Below, piece after piece: positions 13,643 through 23,201 of a stretch of DNA of 64,000 bases. A program made the position numbers and the translations under genes. The notes under the pieces were generated by a model, which was not told where the DNA came from, did not search any database, and saw nothing but the letters and a program-made list of their open reading frames with translations. The stretch comes from Shewanella electrica (GTDB lineage Bacteria; Pseudomonadota; Gammaproteobacteria; Enterobacterales; Shewanellaceae), in NCBI RefSeq assembly GCF_022321485.1, contig NZ_JAKOGG010000001.1, forward strand, positions 434,001-498,000, written 5' to 3'. Position 1 is the first letter of the stretch. Each line of letters opens with the position of its first letter.

Positions 13643-14740
13643 CTACTTAGGTTTGACGCCATACACTGCAATTGAGTGTTGTTTACCTTTGAGTTTCACC
13701 GGGCCGAGGTTTAACAATTGGTATTCGCTATCACTGTTATCTAATCGCGACACTAGCGCGCCAGATAACAGCATGCGTTGTCCGAGTGGATTACATTGAT
13801 CTTGCAGGCGGGCGAGGGTGTTAATAACATCACTGAAAAAGCTGATTTCTTGTTTTTGCACGCCAACTACTGCAGCAACGACCTGACCACAGTGTGCCGC
13901 CGCTTTAAACTTGGGCACAAAACCGTAGTGCTCTTCAAAATAACGACGTTGCCAATTGAGTTGCTGGCTGAATTCAAAATAGATATTCATGCAGCGGTCA
14001 TTCTTAACGCCTTTATCCAACGGCCAATGGATCAGCACCGCATCGCCCATATAGCGATAGATTTCCGCCTCATTATTATTCACTGTTTCGGTGAGTAGAC
14101 TAAAACAGTCTTGAATCAAACGGCTAAAACGATAGTCGCCTAATGATTCTGCATGAGTGGTTGATGCCACCATATCTAGATAGAGAAACAGTCGCTGTTC
14201 ATAACGCGGCTTGTGGTATTTGCCCATGCCGATATTTAACAGAATGCGTGGGCCAACTAATAGCGCCATCTGTTCAATGAAGGCCAAACCAACGCGGACA
14301 ACAACCAAGTAAACGATTAGCGCTTGAAATGAGGGGCTATACAGGATGTGTACTGTTAGCATCTGCCGTAAGGTGGCTAGGTGGTTTTCTAGCGCCCACA
14401 TATTGAGATATTGGGTCATGTAGGCGAGGGTAGTGGCGCCTAATAATAGGAACAAGCCTTTAAATACTACTGAGAAAATATAAGGCAGGCGGTTGATGGC
14501 GCTGAAGTCGGCAATTAAGTTCGACATCCAATGCAAGCTGCCGAAAATCACCCCTAGATAGATGGCGAGAGTCGCAAAATCACCGGAACTTACCGCCCAT
14601 TGGGGAACTTCTAGCGTTTGGGAGTACCTAAAAAACACAAATGCAGACATTGCTCCGGTCCAAGCCAGAATAGCAAACAGTAACTTTTTAGTCTGTACTT
14701 GAGCTCTCACGAAAAATACTTGCCTGTAACGAAATAACAC
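13643..14740 (-). CDS. cyaC: Membrane-bound class III adenylate cyclase
   Basis: Makes cAMP from ATP at the cytoplasmic face of the inner membrane. The N-terminal half has about four to five hydrophobic segments (roughly 19-37, 55-75, 88-110, 135-163). The C-terminal half is a class III cyclase domain with the two metal-binding aspartates D189 (LFLYLDMVASTTHAE) and D233 (YRYMGDAVLIHW), and AAHCGQVVAAVVG and LQDQCNPLGQRMLLS further on. The position next to oxyR matches cyaC of Shewanella oneidensis, where a membrane class III cyclase contributes to cAMP-CRP control of anaerobic respiration. The start is GTG with a GGAG nearby. Guanylate cyclase activity cannot be excluded from sequence alone. 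Confidence 0.87.
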   Translation of the reverse strand: MLFRYRQVFFVRAQVQTKKLLFAILAWTGAMSAFVFFRYSQTLEVPQWAVSSGDFATLAIYLGVIFGSLHWMSNLIADFSAINRLPYIFSVVFKGLFLLLGATTLAYMTQYLNMWALENHLATLRQMLTVHILYSPSFQALIVYLVVVRVGLAFIEQMALLVGPRILLNIGMGKYHKPRYEQRLFLYLDMVASTTHAESLGDYRFSRLIQDCFSLLTETVNNNEAEIYRYMGDAVLIHWPLDKGVKNDRCMNIYFEFSQQLNWQRRYFEEHYGFVPKFKAAAHCGQVVAAVVGVQKQEISFFSDVINTLARLQDQCNPLGQRMLLSGALVSRLDNSDSEYQLLNLGPVKLKGKQHSIAVYGVKPK

Positions 14741-14796
14741 CCAACTCCCAAGACGCGCTAGTCTATAGATATACCCCTATTCTTTCCAGTGATATA

Positions 14797-14812
14797 TGTG
14801 ATCTGCATCAAG
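14797..14812 (-). promoter_or_regulatory. Weak CRP-like site upstream of cyaC
   Basis: TGTGATCTGCATCAAG resembles the CRP consensus TGTGA-N6-TCACA with one perfect and one degenerate half (TCAAG). It lies about 60-70 bp upstream of the cyaC start, a sensible position for feedback by cAMP-CRP. Low confidence because only 8 of 10 key positions match. Confidence 0.3.
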
Positions 14813-14834
14813 TCAAAGTCAATTGTTAAGAGGG

Positions 14835-15506
14835 TTATCCAAAATATTGACGCAAAATCTCTGCGGTAAATTGGGTCTTTAAATAGAAGCCGCGTGGATT
14901 AGTCAACTGCACATTGCCGTCCTCGGCAATGCTCTCGGTAAGCACTTTGCTGTTGGCCGCCTTGGGGCGCAGTTGCAGCACTTCGCCATGGCGAGCGCTG
15001 ATCTGGCTAACCTTTCCAAGACTGATTAGCTCCATTATCTCTTCCCAGTCCTGTTGCAGTTGCCGTTGTTGCTCTGCATTCGGCTGCCACAAAATTGGCA
15101 TGCCGATGTGGCGTTCGCCAATGGGAATGCTGCGCTCACCTTCGACGGGGATCCACAGCACGCGTTGCAGCTTGTGATATACCAAACTTTGCTGCCAACT
15201 TAATCCGGTCACATTATTTAGCGGAGCGACACACACATAAGTGGTCTCTAGCGGCAGGCCGTTGGCGTTTAGCGGAATACTTTTTAGCTCAACGCCCAAA
15301 TGCAAAAAATCTTGCTCTGGTTTTGAACCCGCCTCGGCACCGAGAGCAGTTTCCAGTAACTGACCAATCCAGCCTTTATCACGGTTGAGGTTTGCTGGTA
15401 CGGCGATGCTCAATGCTTGTGCTACATCTGCGAGCGTTAATCCTGCTAACGCTTCAGCTCGCTGCATCAGTTCATCGATAGTTACTGGTGGTGTAGTGAT
15501 GATCAT
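14835..15506 (-). CDS. mutH: DNA mismatch repair endonuclease MutH
   Basis: Nicks the unmethylated strand at hemimethylated GATC sites when activated by MutS-MutL, giving strand discrimination in methyl-directed mismatch repair. The sequence shows the MutH/Sau3AI fold: [13 protein letters not shown] near the start, then [20 protein letters not shown] with the D-x-E-x-K type catalytic region (E77 [17 protein letters not shown]), the block [19 protein letters not shown], and the C-terminal [18 protein letters not shown]. Length 223 aa is normal. Presence of mutH implies Dam methylation in this organism. The gene stands alone on the minus strand. Confidence 0.95.
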   Translation of the reverse strand: MIITTPPVTIDELMQRAEALAGLTLADVAQALSIAVPANLNRDKGWIGQLLETALGAEAGSKPEQDFLHLGVELKSIPLNANGLPLETTYVCVAPLNNVTGLSWQQSLVYHKLQRVLWIPVEGERSIPIGERHIGMPILWQPNAEQQRQLQQDWEEIMELISLGKVSQISARHGEVLQLRPKAANSKVLTESIAEDGNVQLTNPRGFYLKTQFTAEILRQYFG

Positions 15507-16212
15507 TTTAAATGGCTATTTACTGGCAAAATGTGGATATAAAAGGTGGTGAACAAATAATGACCTATGATGTTCGGTAATTAAAGTACCTTGTTATCTA
15601 CAGTGTACTTCTATGAATTTTAAAGAAAAATAGTCTTGCTGTATATCGTCATAAATATTTTTACCTTTTTACTCTCCGGATTCCCCCTCTTTGCCAACAA
15701 AGTTATCAACAGATTTTTGGGATAACCCACAGTCTGTGCAATTGTCGCAGTGGACTGTGATTAACTGGCACGAATGTAATCAAAATGTCTCATAGTTATA
15801 GTTAAAATCGATCCTTATTGCTGCGTCTGGCGATGATGACTAACGCATCGGTGCTATTTTGTTTTTGCTGGTCATTTTGTGTGCAGACGTTGTTCTGTTT
15901 TCAGTGTTTATGAATGACTGCTGTATAAAAGTCTTATTTTTCATTTGATTAGGTTTCTTTATTTGCAGGTGTGCCACGGAGTGTTTCACAGTTTTCAGCA
16001 CTTTTTCCTCGCTGTTCGCCAGTTGCGAACATAGATATCCACAGTTTTTGTGGATAGATGCGCAAAACTCGGGGCTAAAAGTGAATAACTTTTGTGTTTT
16101 ACAAAAATTATTCAACGTTTTTGTTGGTGTTTGCGATGTAGATGGTAATTGCTGCAACGCCAGCTTTGTGAAACAATCAAGCTATTAATCTTGCTCGTTT
16201 TTTGGAGTCCAT
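15507..16212. other. Gene-free mutH-rppH region with DnaA-box-like 9-mers
   Basis: This 706-bp region between divergent genes has no convincing coding sequence. It carries five 9-mers one mismatch from the DnaA box TTATCCACA: 15532-15540 (minus), 15594-15602 TTATCTACA, 15703-15711 TTATCAACA, 16035-16043 and 16050-16058 (minus). A weaker one lies at 15717-15725. The 16036-16057 pair forms a perfect palindrome TATCCACA-N6-TGTGGATA. The rest is AT-rich and should hold both promoters. Whether DnaA binds is unknown. Confidence 0.55.
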
Positions 16213-16734
16213 GTGATTGATAGCGATGGTTTTCGCGCTAATGTGGGCATTATTATCTGTAATAAGATCGGTCAGGTCATGTGGGCGCGCCGTTATGGTC
16301 AGCACTCATGGCAATTTCCCCAAGGGGGCGTTGACGAAGGCGAAACCGCAGAACAAGCCATGTACCGTGAGTTGTTCGAAGAGGTGGGCTTGTTACCTGA
16401 ACATGTACAGATCCTAACGTCAACACGATCTTGGCTACGTTATAAGTTGCCAAAGCGCCTTGTTAGACAAGACAGTAAACCGGTTTGTATCGGTCAGAAA
16501 CAAAAATGGTTTTTACTGCAACTCAAGTCAAACGATAATGCGGTAAATCTCAGTGCATGTGGTCATCCTGAATTTGATGATTGGCGCTGGGTCAGTTATT
16601 GGTACCCTGTTCGGCAAGTCGTGTCTTTCAAACGAGATGTGTACCGTAAGGTCATGAAGGAATTTGCTGTAACAGCGTTAGCTATGCAGCAACGCGAGCC
16701 GAGAAGACGCAGCCGTAGTCGTCAATCTCGATAA
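16213..16734 (+). CDS. rppH: RNA pyrophosphohydrolase
   Basis: Nudix hydrolase that removes pyrophosphate from 5'-triphosphate (and capped) mRNA ends, starting RNase E-dependent decay. The Nudix box is complete (G38 to L60, [20 protein letters not shown] then VGL), with R52-E53 and E56-E57 as metal ligands. HSWQFPQGG before it and [19 protein letters not shown] after it match E. coli RppH nearly residue for residue. The start is GTG with GGAG eight bases upstream; [12 protein letters not shown] is the expected N-terminus. A basic tail ([13 protein letters not shown]) ends the protein. It is followed at 26 bp by ptsP, as in E. coli. Confidence 0.96.
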   Translation: MIDSDGFRANVGIIICNKIGQVMWARRYGQHSWQFPQGGVDEGETAEQAMYRELFEEVGLLPEHVQILTSTRSWLRYKLPKRLVRQDSKPVCIGQKQKWFLLQLKSNDNAVNLSACGHPEFDDWRWVSYWYPVRQVVSFKRDVYRKVMKEFAVTALAMQQREPRRRSRSRQSR

Positions 16735-16760
16735 GCGAGAGAGGATTTCAGGGGGAACCG

Positions 16761-18995
16761 TTGTTAAATTTACTCAGGGATATCACCCAAGCGGTTGCTG
16801 GTGCCAAAGATTTGGATGCCGCACTGGAGTTGCTCGTTGGTCAAATTAAGCTAGCGATGCAGACTGAGTGCTGCTCTATCTACATCCTTGATGAACATGA
16901 ATTGGTATTGTCGGCGACTGATGGTTTAAAGCCAGAGTCTGTCGGTCATGTCAGAATGCCGTTGTCTGAGGGGCTGGTGGGTTTAGTTGCTGAACGTGAA
17001 GAGGCAATTAACTTAGCTGATGCCCGTCAGCATGCGCGTTTCAAGCTATTTCCTGAAGCTGCCGAAGAGGAATATCGCGCCTTTTTGGCCGTGCCTATCA
17101 TTTATCAAAAGCAACTGCTCGGCGTTATTGTGGTGCAGCAAGCCAGTGCTCGCCAATTCAGTGAAGGTGAAGAAGCCTTTTTGATGACACTAGCGGCGCA
17201 ACTAGCCATGGCGGTACGCGGTCTCAAGCAAAAGGCGGTAGTGCAGCATCGACGTCAACAGGTGTTGTTTAGCGGTACACCAGCGTCAAATGGTATTGCG
17301 ATTGCTAATGCGTTAGTGCTGGGTGGTGATATTTCGCTGGAGCAGCCCGACATTCTTTGCCGTGATGTTAAAGCGGAAACGGAGCGCCTGACCCAAGCTA
17401 TTGAGCGTTGTCGAAATAATCTTGCCAACTTAGCGCAGCGATTTGATCGAGAACAAGATCAAGAAGTTGTTGGGATTTTTGCTGCATTGCAATCCCTGCT
17501 GGAAGATGAAAGCCTTGGTGGTGAGTATCTGCGTGAGGTTGCCGCTGGTTGGGTGGCTGAAGCCGCAGTGAGTCGCGTATCTAAGCGCTATATTGAGCAG
17601 TTTCAGTCGATGCAAGATGCTTATATTAAGCAGCGTGCTAGCGACATTCGTGAGTTGGGCACCAAGGTGTTGCGGCAGTTAGTTGAGCCTGAGCGCCTTG
17701 AACTGGACTCCGAACGGCCAGTGATTTTGGTGGCGAAAGAGGCTGATACTACCCTGCTAGCTGAGTTCCCACGTGGCAAGCTGGTGGGCATAGTGACGGA
17801 ATTGGGTGGGGTAAACTCCCACGCTGCCATTTTAGCGCGCGCCATGGGCATCCCTGCGCTGACAGGGGTGCAACAGGTACTGGCTGCCAATCTAAATCGT
17901 AAGTTGCTGGTGCTTAACGCGACTCGCGGCAGTTTAATGGTGTCACCATCGCCGTCAGTGATCAGCGAATTCCGTTTATTGATGAACGCAGAAAAAGCGC
18001 TGCAACGTCAATATGTGCAAGAACTACATCTGCCGGCAGAAACGCTGGATGGTCAACGCATCAAGCTGTATCTCAATGCGGGTTTGCTTAGCGGTCTTGA
18101 GTCTGAAATTGCAGAAGGCTCGGATGGCATTGGTCTATACCGCACTGAAATTCCGTTTATGTTACAACAACGTTTTCCGAGTGAATCGGAGCAGATTGCG
18201 GTATACAAACAAGTGTTTAATGCGGCCAATGGCAGACCAGTCACCATGCGTTCGCTTGATGTCGGTGGTGATAAGCCGTTGCCTTATTTCCCGATTAAAG
18301 AAGAAAATCCATTTTTAGGCTGGCGCGGTATTCGTTTGTCGCTTGACCATCCAGAGCTATTTCTAGTGCAGATCCGCGCCATGTTGCAGGCTAACGGTGA
18401 CGGTGAACAGCTCAGCGTGCTGTTGCCTATGGTGAGTAACCTCGAAGAGATAGATCATGCGTTGGAATATTTTGAGCAGGCCTATCAAGAGTTGAAAGCT
18501 GATGTGAATCCTAATCTCAGTCGTCCAAGAGTTGGCATTATGTTGGAAGTGCCAGCCATTCTGTTCCAACTGGAAGAAGTCGCCAAGCGCGTCGATTTCA
18601 TTTCTGTTGGGAGCAACGACTTAACCCAATATCTGCTAGCGGTGGATCGCAATAATCCGCGGGTGACTTCGTTATTTGATAGTTATCATCCAGGGGTGCT
18701 GCGGTCGCTCAAGACCGCACACGAGCAGTGTGTGACTTATGGATTAGCGACTAGCGTCTGTGGCGAAATGGCGGGTGAACCTGCTGGCGCGTTATTACTC
18801 GCGGCAATGGGATACCGCCATTTAAGTATGAACCAAGGCAGTTTGGCGCGTATCAATTATCTGCTAAGACGTGTTAGTTTAACGGAACTTAAAGCCCTGC
18901 TGGACGTTGCTTTAACCAAGCGCAGTGGACAAGATGTGAGAGATCTTTTGCGTGAGTATCTGGCTCGGAAAGATCTTGCCGCAGTATTGAATTAA
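16761..18995 (+). CDS. ptsP: Phosphoenolpyruvate-protein phosphotransferase EI-Ntr
   Basis: First enzyme of the nitrogen-related PTS: takes phosphate from PEP and passes it to NPr and then EIIA-Ntr, a regulatory chain for potassium and nitrogen metabolism. An N-terminal GAF domain (about residues 1-155) senses ligands. The EI part follows, with the phosphorylated His354 in LGGVNSHAAILARAMGIPAL, the PEP-binding GIGLYRTEIPFM and DVGGDKPLPYF blocks, and the catalytic loop SVGSNDLTQYLLAVDR plus SVCGEMAGEPAGA. The start is TTG, five bases after a GGGGG site, giving MLNLLRDIT as in homologues. Length 744 aa is normal. It belongs with rppH and the genes downstream. Confidence 0.96.
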   Translation: MLNLLRDITQAVAGAKDLDAALELLVGQIKLAMQTECCSIYILDEHELVLSATDGLKPESVGHVRMPLSEGLVGLVAEREEAINLADARQHARFKLFPEAAEEEYRAFLAVPIIYQKQLLGVIVVQQASARQFSEGEEAFLMTLAAQLAMAVRGLKQKAVVQHRRQQVLFSGTPASNGIAIANALVLGGDISLEQPDILCRDVKAETERLTQAIERCRNNLANLAQRFDREQDQEVVGIFAALQSLLEDESLGGEYLREVAAGWVAEAAVSRVSKRYIEQFQSMQDAYIKQRASDIRELGTKVLRQLVEPERLELDSERPVILVAKEADTTLLAEFPRGKLVGIVTELGGVNSHAAILARAMGIPALTGVQQVLAANLNRKLLVLNATRGSLMVSPSPSVISEFRLLMNAEKALQRQYVQELHLPAETLDGQRIKLYLNAGLLSGLESEIAEGSDGIGLYRTEIPFMLQQRFPSESEQIAVYKQVFNAANGRPVTMRSLDVGGDKPLPYFPIKEENPFLGWRGIRLSLDHPELFLVQIRAMLQANGDGEQLSVLLPMVSNLEEIDHALEYFEQAYQELKADVNPNLSRPRVGIMLEVPAILFQLEEVAKRVDFISVGSNDLTQYLLAVDRNNPRVTSLFDSYHPGVLRSLKTAHEQCVTYGLATSVCGEMAGEPAGALLLAAMGYRHLSMNQGSLARINYLLRRVSLTELKALLDVALTKRSGQDVRDLLREYLARKDLAAVLN

Positions 18996-19038
18996 CCTTA
19001 CCCCTTGAGAGGATGCCCGCAATAAGGGCCCGCTACCC

Positions 19039-19839
19039 ATGGAATTATTATCGTTATTTGTTGTGTGCGCCGTTTTAGGTGCCGTTGTTGGTTTTTCTGC
19101 TGGATTGTTGGGCATCGGCGGCGGGTTAATTGCAGTACCTGCGTTACTTTATATCCTTCCTTGGGCTGGCGTGCCGCCACAAAGCATCCCGCATGTGGCA
19201 ATTGCTACCTCGTTAGCGGCGATTATTTTGACCTCTTTTGCGTCTGCTAGAGCACATCATCAGCGCGGTAATATCGATTGGGGCTTGTTCTTGCCCATGT
19301 TGCCCGGAACCGTTGTCGGCGCATTGTGCTCAGGCTTTATCGCGGAACTTATTGCTGGTGAAGACCTCAAAAAAGGGTTCGCGGTGTTTGTGATCCTTAT
19401 GTCAATCAACATGGCGTATCCGTATAAACCATCAGCTAAGCAGCGCTCGTTACCTCCTTTCCCGGTGCTTTTTGTGGCATCAGCGGTGATTGCTGTGTTA
19501 TCAGCGCTCATGGGGATCGGTGGTGGCACCTTGATGGTGCCGTTTCTTTGTCTGTGTGGCTTAGAGATGAAAAAGGCGGTGGGATTTTCATCAGCCAATG
19601 GCGTGTTGATCGCGCTATGGGGCAGTTTAGGGTATGTTATTGCCGGCTGGAATGTGCAAGGGATGCCGACAGGCTCATTCGGTTACATCTATCTACCAGC
19701 CCTTGCTGGCATTATTGCCACATCAATGTTGGTCGCTCCGTTGGGGGCTAAAGCTGCCAGCACTTGGCCAACCGCAGTGTTAAAGAAAATCTTTGCTGCA
19801 CTGTTATTAGTGGTTGGCCTAAAACTCATCATAGGCTAA
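19039..19839 (+). CDS. TauE/SafE family sulfite/anion exporter-like protein
   Basis: A 266-residue inner-membrane protein with about eight hydrophobic segments. The family repeat is clear at both halves: VGFSAGLLGIGGGLIAVPAL near the start and SALMGIGGGTLMVPFLCLCG in the middle. HVAIATSLAAIILTSFASAR follows the first copy. TauE/SafE proteins export sulfite or organosulfonates in characterised cases, but the substrate here cannot be told. The gene lies between ptsP and lgt, a position kept in Shewanella and other gammaproteobacteria, and is likely part of one transcript. Confidence 0.88.
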   Translation: MELLSLFVVCAVLGAVVGFSAGLLGIGGGLIAVPALLYILPWAGVPPQSIPHVAIATSLAAIILTSFASARAHHQRGNIDWGLFLPMLPGTVVGALCSGFIAELIAGEDLKKGFAVFVILMSINMAYPYKPSAKQRSLPPFPVLFVASAVIAVLSALMGIGGGTLMVPFLCLCGLEMKKAVGFSSANGVLIALWGSLGYVIAGWNVQGMPTGSFGYIYLPALAGIIATSMLVAPLGAKAASTWPTAVLKKIFAALLLVVGLKLIIG

Positions 19840-19876
19840 CAAATTAGTTACTTTATTCTCGGAATATCAATAAATT

Positions 19877-20713
19877 ATGGCATTGCAGTTTCCTAATTTT
19901 GACCCAATCATGGTGTCATTCGGTCCATTTGAGATCTTTGGACACTCCTTTGAGCCAGCGCTGCGATGGTACGGTTTTATGTACCTTATCGGCTTTGTCG
20001 CTGCGATGGTGTTGCTCAACCGTAAAGCTGACCGCAGTAATGGGGTGTGGTCGCGAGAGCAGGTCTCTGATTTACTGTTTTACAGTTTTTTAGGGGTCAT
20101 CGTTGGTGGCCGCATTGGCTATGTGCTGGTGTATCACTTCGATTATTTTCTGGCAGATCCGCTGTACCTATTCAAAATCACCGAAGGCGGCATGTCGTTC
20201 CATGGCGGGCTAGTGGGCGTTATTTTGGCAATGTTATTTATTGCTGTTAAACAGAAACGCAGCTTTTGGGCGGTGTCCGATATTGTAGCCCCAGTGGTAC
20301 CCATTGGTTTAGGTGCAGGGCGTATCGGTAACTTCATTAACGGTGAACTGTGGGGCCGCGTCACTGATGTGCCTTGGGGCATGGTGTTCCCTAGTGGCGG
20401 CCCGCTGCCACGTCATCCGTCGCAGTTATATCAATTTGCTTTGGAAGGGGTTGCACTCTTCCTGCTGTTATATTGGTTTAGTAAACGCACGCAAAAGCCC
20501 GGAGCCGTATCCGGCATGTTCCTCCTCGGCTACGGTCTTTTCCGCTGTGTGGCCGAAGCGGTGCGTCAACCTGATGCGCAGATGGGCTTCTATTGGGGCG
20601 GTTTAACCATGGGGCAGTTGTTGTCGATTCCTATGGTATTATTCGGCCTTTATTTAATTTTTAGACATAGTAAACAAGTTGCCGCGACTTCGTCGGTAAA
20701 AGGAAAGCAATAA
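19877..20713 (+). CDS. lgt: Prolipoprotein diacylglyceryl transferase
   Basis: Inner-membrane enzyme that transfers diacylglycerol from phosphatidylglycerol to the lipobox cysteine, the first step of lipoprotein maturation. The Lgt signature is intact: [35 protein letters not shown] with the essential His, and [20 protein letters not shown]. The C-terminal [13 protein letters not shown] also matches. Seven membrane segments are expected and visible as hydrophobic stretches. Length 278 aa is normal. The stop codon is immediately followed by the thyA start, so the two genes are translationally linked, as in E. coli. Confidence 0.97.
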   Translation: MALQFPNFDPIMVSFGPFEIFGHSFEPALRWYGFMYLIGFVAAMVLLNRKADRSNGVWSREQVSDLLFYSFLGVIVGGRIGYVLVYHFDYFLADPLYLFKITEGGMSFHGGLVGVILAMLFIAVKQKRSFWAVSDIVAPVVPIGLGAGRIGNFINGELWGRVTDVPWGMVFPSGGPLPRHPSQLYQFALEGVALFLLLYWFSKRTQKPGAVSGMFLLGYGLFRCVAEAVRQPDAQMGFYWGGLTMGQLLSIPMVLFGLYLIFRHSKQVAATSSVKGKQ

Positions 20714-21508
20714 ATGCGACAGTATCTTGATTTAATGCAGCACGTACTCGATAACGGCACGGAGAAGACCGACCGTACCGGTACGGGCACTCGCTCAGTT
20801 TTTGGTTATCAAATGCGTTTTGATTTGAGCCAAGGCTTTCCTCTGGTAACCACTAAGAAATGTCATCTGCGTTCCATTATTCATGAACTGCTGTGGTTTC
20901 TGCAGGGCGATACCAACATCGCGTATCTTAAAGAAAATAATGTGTCTATTTGGGATGAGTGGGCTGATGATAACGGCGATTTAGGCCCAGTCTACGGTGC
21001 GCAGTGGCGTAGTTGGCCAACGCCCGATGGTCAGCACATTGATCAGATTTCACAAGTAATTGAGCAGATCAAACAACAACCGGATTCGCGTCGATTGATT
21101 GTTTCTGCGTGGAATGTTGCTGAGCTGAACAACATGGCGTTGGCACCTTGCCATGCGTTTTTCCAGTTCTATGTTGCCGATGGCAAACTATCATGTCAGT
21201 TGTATCAACGTAGCTGTGATATTTTCCTCGGCCTGCCTTTTAATATCGCTAGTTATGCCTTGTTGACTATGATGGTGGCGCAGCAATGTGACTTGGAACT
21301 CGGTGAATTTGTATGGACAGGGGGCGATACCCACCTTTACTCAAATCATCTAGAACAAACCGCACTGCAGTTGACTCGTGAACCTCGCGCCTTGCCAACG
21401 ATGACGATTCTACGCAAACCTGAATCGATTTTTGATTATCGTTTCGAGGATTTTGAACTCTCCGGTTATGATCCTCATCCACATATTAAAGCCCCAGTGG
21501 CTATCTAA
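20714..21508 (+). CDS. thyA: Thymidylate synthase
   Basis: Methylates dUMP to dTMP with 5,10-methylenetetrahydrofolate. The catalytic Cys146 sits in [16 protein letters not shown], at the same number as in E. coli. [51 protein letters not shown] and the C-terminal [12 protein letters not shown] are all family hallmarks. Length 264 aa equals the E. coli enzyme. An imperfect hairpin (CAGGTT ... AACCTG, 21526-21556) lies after the stop but has no T-tract. Confidence 0.98.
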   Translation: MRQYLDLMQHVLDNGTEKTDRTGTGTRSVFGYQMRFDLSQGFPLVTTKKCHLRSIIHELLWFLQGDTNIAYLKENNVSIWDEWADDNGDLGPVYGAQWRSWPTPDGQHIDQISQVIEQIKQQPDSRRLIVSAWNVAELNNMALAPCHAFFQFYVADGKLSCQLYQRSCDIFLGLPFNIASYALLTMMVAQQCDLELGEFVWTGGDTHLYSNHLEQTALQLTREPRALPTMTILRKPESIFDYRFEDFELSGYDPHPHIKAPVAI

Positions 21509-21571
21509 ATTTCCGCGCTTTTATACAGGTTGATTCGGAAATTCCGAGTTAACCTGCAAATTCTTTCGATT

Positions 21572-21599
21572 TTTACTGTTTCTGTTTCGCGACTATACT
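21572..21599 (+). promoter_or_regulatory. Probable sigma-70 promoter of nhaA
   Basis: TTTACT (-35, 21572-21577) and TATACT (-10, 21594-21599) are separated by 16 bp, about 34 bp before the nhaA start codon. The -10 matches five of six consensus bases. Confidence 0.5.
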
Positions 21600-21632
21600 T
21601 ACCTGATAAGTAGTTTTTGGAGCGAAATAAGA

Positions 21633-22808
21633 ATGGAAAAAGTGATTCGCAATTTTCTCAGCCAAGAGTCGGCTGGGGGCATTTTACTGTTAGTAGCCGT
21701 GTTCTTGGCTATGGTTTTTGCCAATACCCCGTTATTTGGCCTTTATCAGGGCTTTCTTGATACCCCATTACAAATCAGAATCGGTGCATTAAATATCGAT
21801 AAACCACTGTTGTTGTGGATCAACGATGGATTGATGGCGCTGTTTTTTCTGCTGATCGGTTTAGAAGTTAAGCGTGAGTTATTAGAAGGCGCGCTATCAA
21901 GCGTGTCTAAAGCCTCATTGCCCACCTTTGCGGCGTTAGGCGGCATGTTAGTGCCAGCGCTGATCTACGTTGCTTTCAACTATAACGACGATGTGACCAT
22001 TGGCGGTTGGGCCATCCCAGCTGCGACTGACATCGCTTTTGCGCTGGGTATCATGGCCCTGTTGGGTAGCCGGGTACCGGTAGCGTTGAAAGTGTTTTTG
22101 TTAGCGTTAGCCATCATTGATGACTTAGGCGTTATCGTAATCATCGCGTTGTTCTACAGCTCAGATCTGTCGCTGACGAGTTTAGTTGTAGCTGCGCTAG
22201 CTGTTGTGGCGTTGGTTGCCTTAAATCGTAAAGGGGTGACCTCGTTAGGTGCGTACGGTTTTGTTGGCCTGATTTTGTGGGTCGCTGTATTGAAATCTGG
22301 TGTCCACGCAACCTTGGCGGGGGTGATTATCGCCTTTGCGATTCCGTTGCGAGGTAAGAATGGTGACTCACCATCAGAGCACTTGGAACACAGCTTACAT
22401 CCATGGAGTAACTTCCTCATCTTACCTATCTTTGCCTTTGCCAATGCGGGGGTATCGCTCGTTGGCGTATCAGCGGAAAGCATCCTGTCGCCAGTGCCTC
22501 TAGGCATTGCATTAGGTTTGTTACTAGGTAAACCGCTGGGCGTGATGATTTTCAGTTTTATTGCCGTGAAGTTGCGTTTAGCTGAGCTGCCAGAAGGTAT
22601 TGGTTGGCGCCATATCGCCCCTGTGGCGGTAATGTGTGGTATCGGTTTTACCATGTCGATGTTTATCGCCTCATTAGCGTTTGAACATGGTGGCGTGATT
22701 TATGGCGACCTAGCGCGTTTAGGTATTTTGATGGGGTCATTGGTTGCCGCAGTTGTGGGTTATTTATGGTTATCTAAATCCTTACCAGCAGCAGGAGAGC
22801 GAGTATGA
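21633..22808 (+). CDS. nhaA: Na+/H+ antiporter NhaA
   Basis: Electrogenic inner-membrane antiporter (2 H+ in, 1 Na+ out) for sodium and pH homeostasis. The ion-binding aspartates D163-D164 are in [20 protein letters not shown], at the E. coli numbers, and the D133-equivalent is in [48 protein letters not shown] and the C-terminal [16 protein letters not shown] are family blocks. Twelve membrane segments are expected. Length 391 aa is normal. The stop overlaps the next start by four bases (ATGA), and the cognate-type regulator nhaR follows one gene later. Confidence 0.97.
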   Translation: MEKVIRNFLSQESAGGILLLVAVFLAMVFANTPLFGLYQGFLDTPLQIRIGALNIDKPLLLWINDGLMALFFLLIGLEVKRELLEGALSSVSKASLPTFAALGGMLVPALIYVAFNYNDDVTIGGWAIPAATDIAFALGIMALLGSRVPVALKVFLLALAIIDDLGVIVIIALFYSSDLSLTSLVVAALAVVALVALNRKGVTSLGAYGFVGLILWVAVLKSGVHATLAGVIIAFAIPLRGKNGDSPSEHLEHSLHPWSNFLILPIFAFANAGVSLVGVSAESILSPVPLGIALGLLLGKPLGVMIFSFIAVKLRLAELPEGIGWRHIAPVAVMCGIGFTMSMFIASLAFEHGGVIYGDLARLGILMGSLVAAVVGYLWLSKSLPAAGERV

Positions 22809-23188
22809 AACGATGGTTGATAGGCATGTCACTGGTAGTCGCGATGGTCCCCGTCGCGCAGGCTTCACAAGTCGAACTATGTAAAGCGGATCACCAAGCT
22901 CCAGCTTGTACGGCGTACCTTGAAGGTATTGTTGACGGCGCTTTGATGTACAAACCACAAGCCGTTGGCGCGCGGTTGGAAAGTGATGACTACAGCTCGA
23001 GAGCATTGAAATTTCGCGGTGGTAAACGTTATCAAGAAGCTAACCGTCAGTATTGTCTCGATCGTTTGCCTGATCGCGATAATTTAGTGCTGGCGCTTGT
23101 CGAAGGTTTTGAATCGGGTAATATCGGCAACGCTGATGAGTTGCAGGAAGGCGTATTTGCCTTGCTGAACTGCCAACGTATGAACTAA
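22805..23188 (+). CDS. Small exported protein, possibly Rap1a/Tai-like
   Basis: A 127-residue protein with a Sec signal peptide ([20 protein letters not shown], cleavage near residue 20). The mature part has the pattern C-x7[13 protein letters not shown], then a cysteine in RQYCLD and a last one in ALLNCQRMN, so two disulfides are possible. The YxxGxxDG segment followed by a helical C-terminal half resembles the Rap1a/Tai fold (known for immunity proteins and general periplasmic proteins), but I hold this loosely. It overlaps nhaA by four bases and precedes nhaR by 13, so it is cotranscribed and probably translationally coupled with nhaA. Function unknown. Confidence 0.7.
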   Translation: MKRWLIGMSLVVAMVPVAQASQVELCKADHQAPACTAYLEGIVDGALMYKPQAVGARLESDDYSSRALKFRGGKRYQEANRQYCLDRLPDRDNLVLALVEGFESGNIGNADELQEGVFALLNCQRMN

Positions 23189-23201
23189 TAGAGGAGGCGG
23201 C

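Noticed and set aside
15840-16157. Open frame of 105 codons on the minus strand between mutH and rppH
   Set aside because: No ribosome-binding site, no recognisable motif, low-complexity Lys/Thr/Ser composition, and it lies across the DnaA-box palindrome; more likely chance in AT-rich DNA.
21526-21556. Hairpin after thyA as a Rho-independent terminator
   Set aside because: The stem is interrupted by mismatches and no T-tract follows, so I mention it only in the thyA entry.
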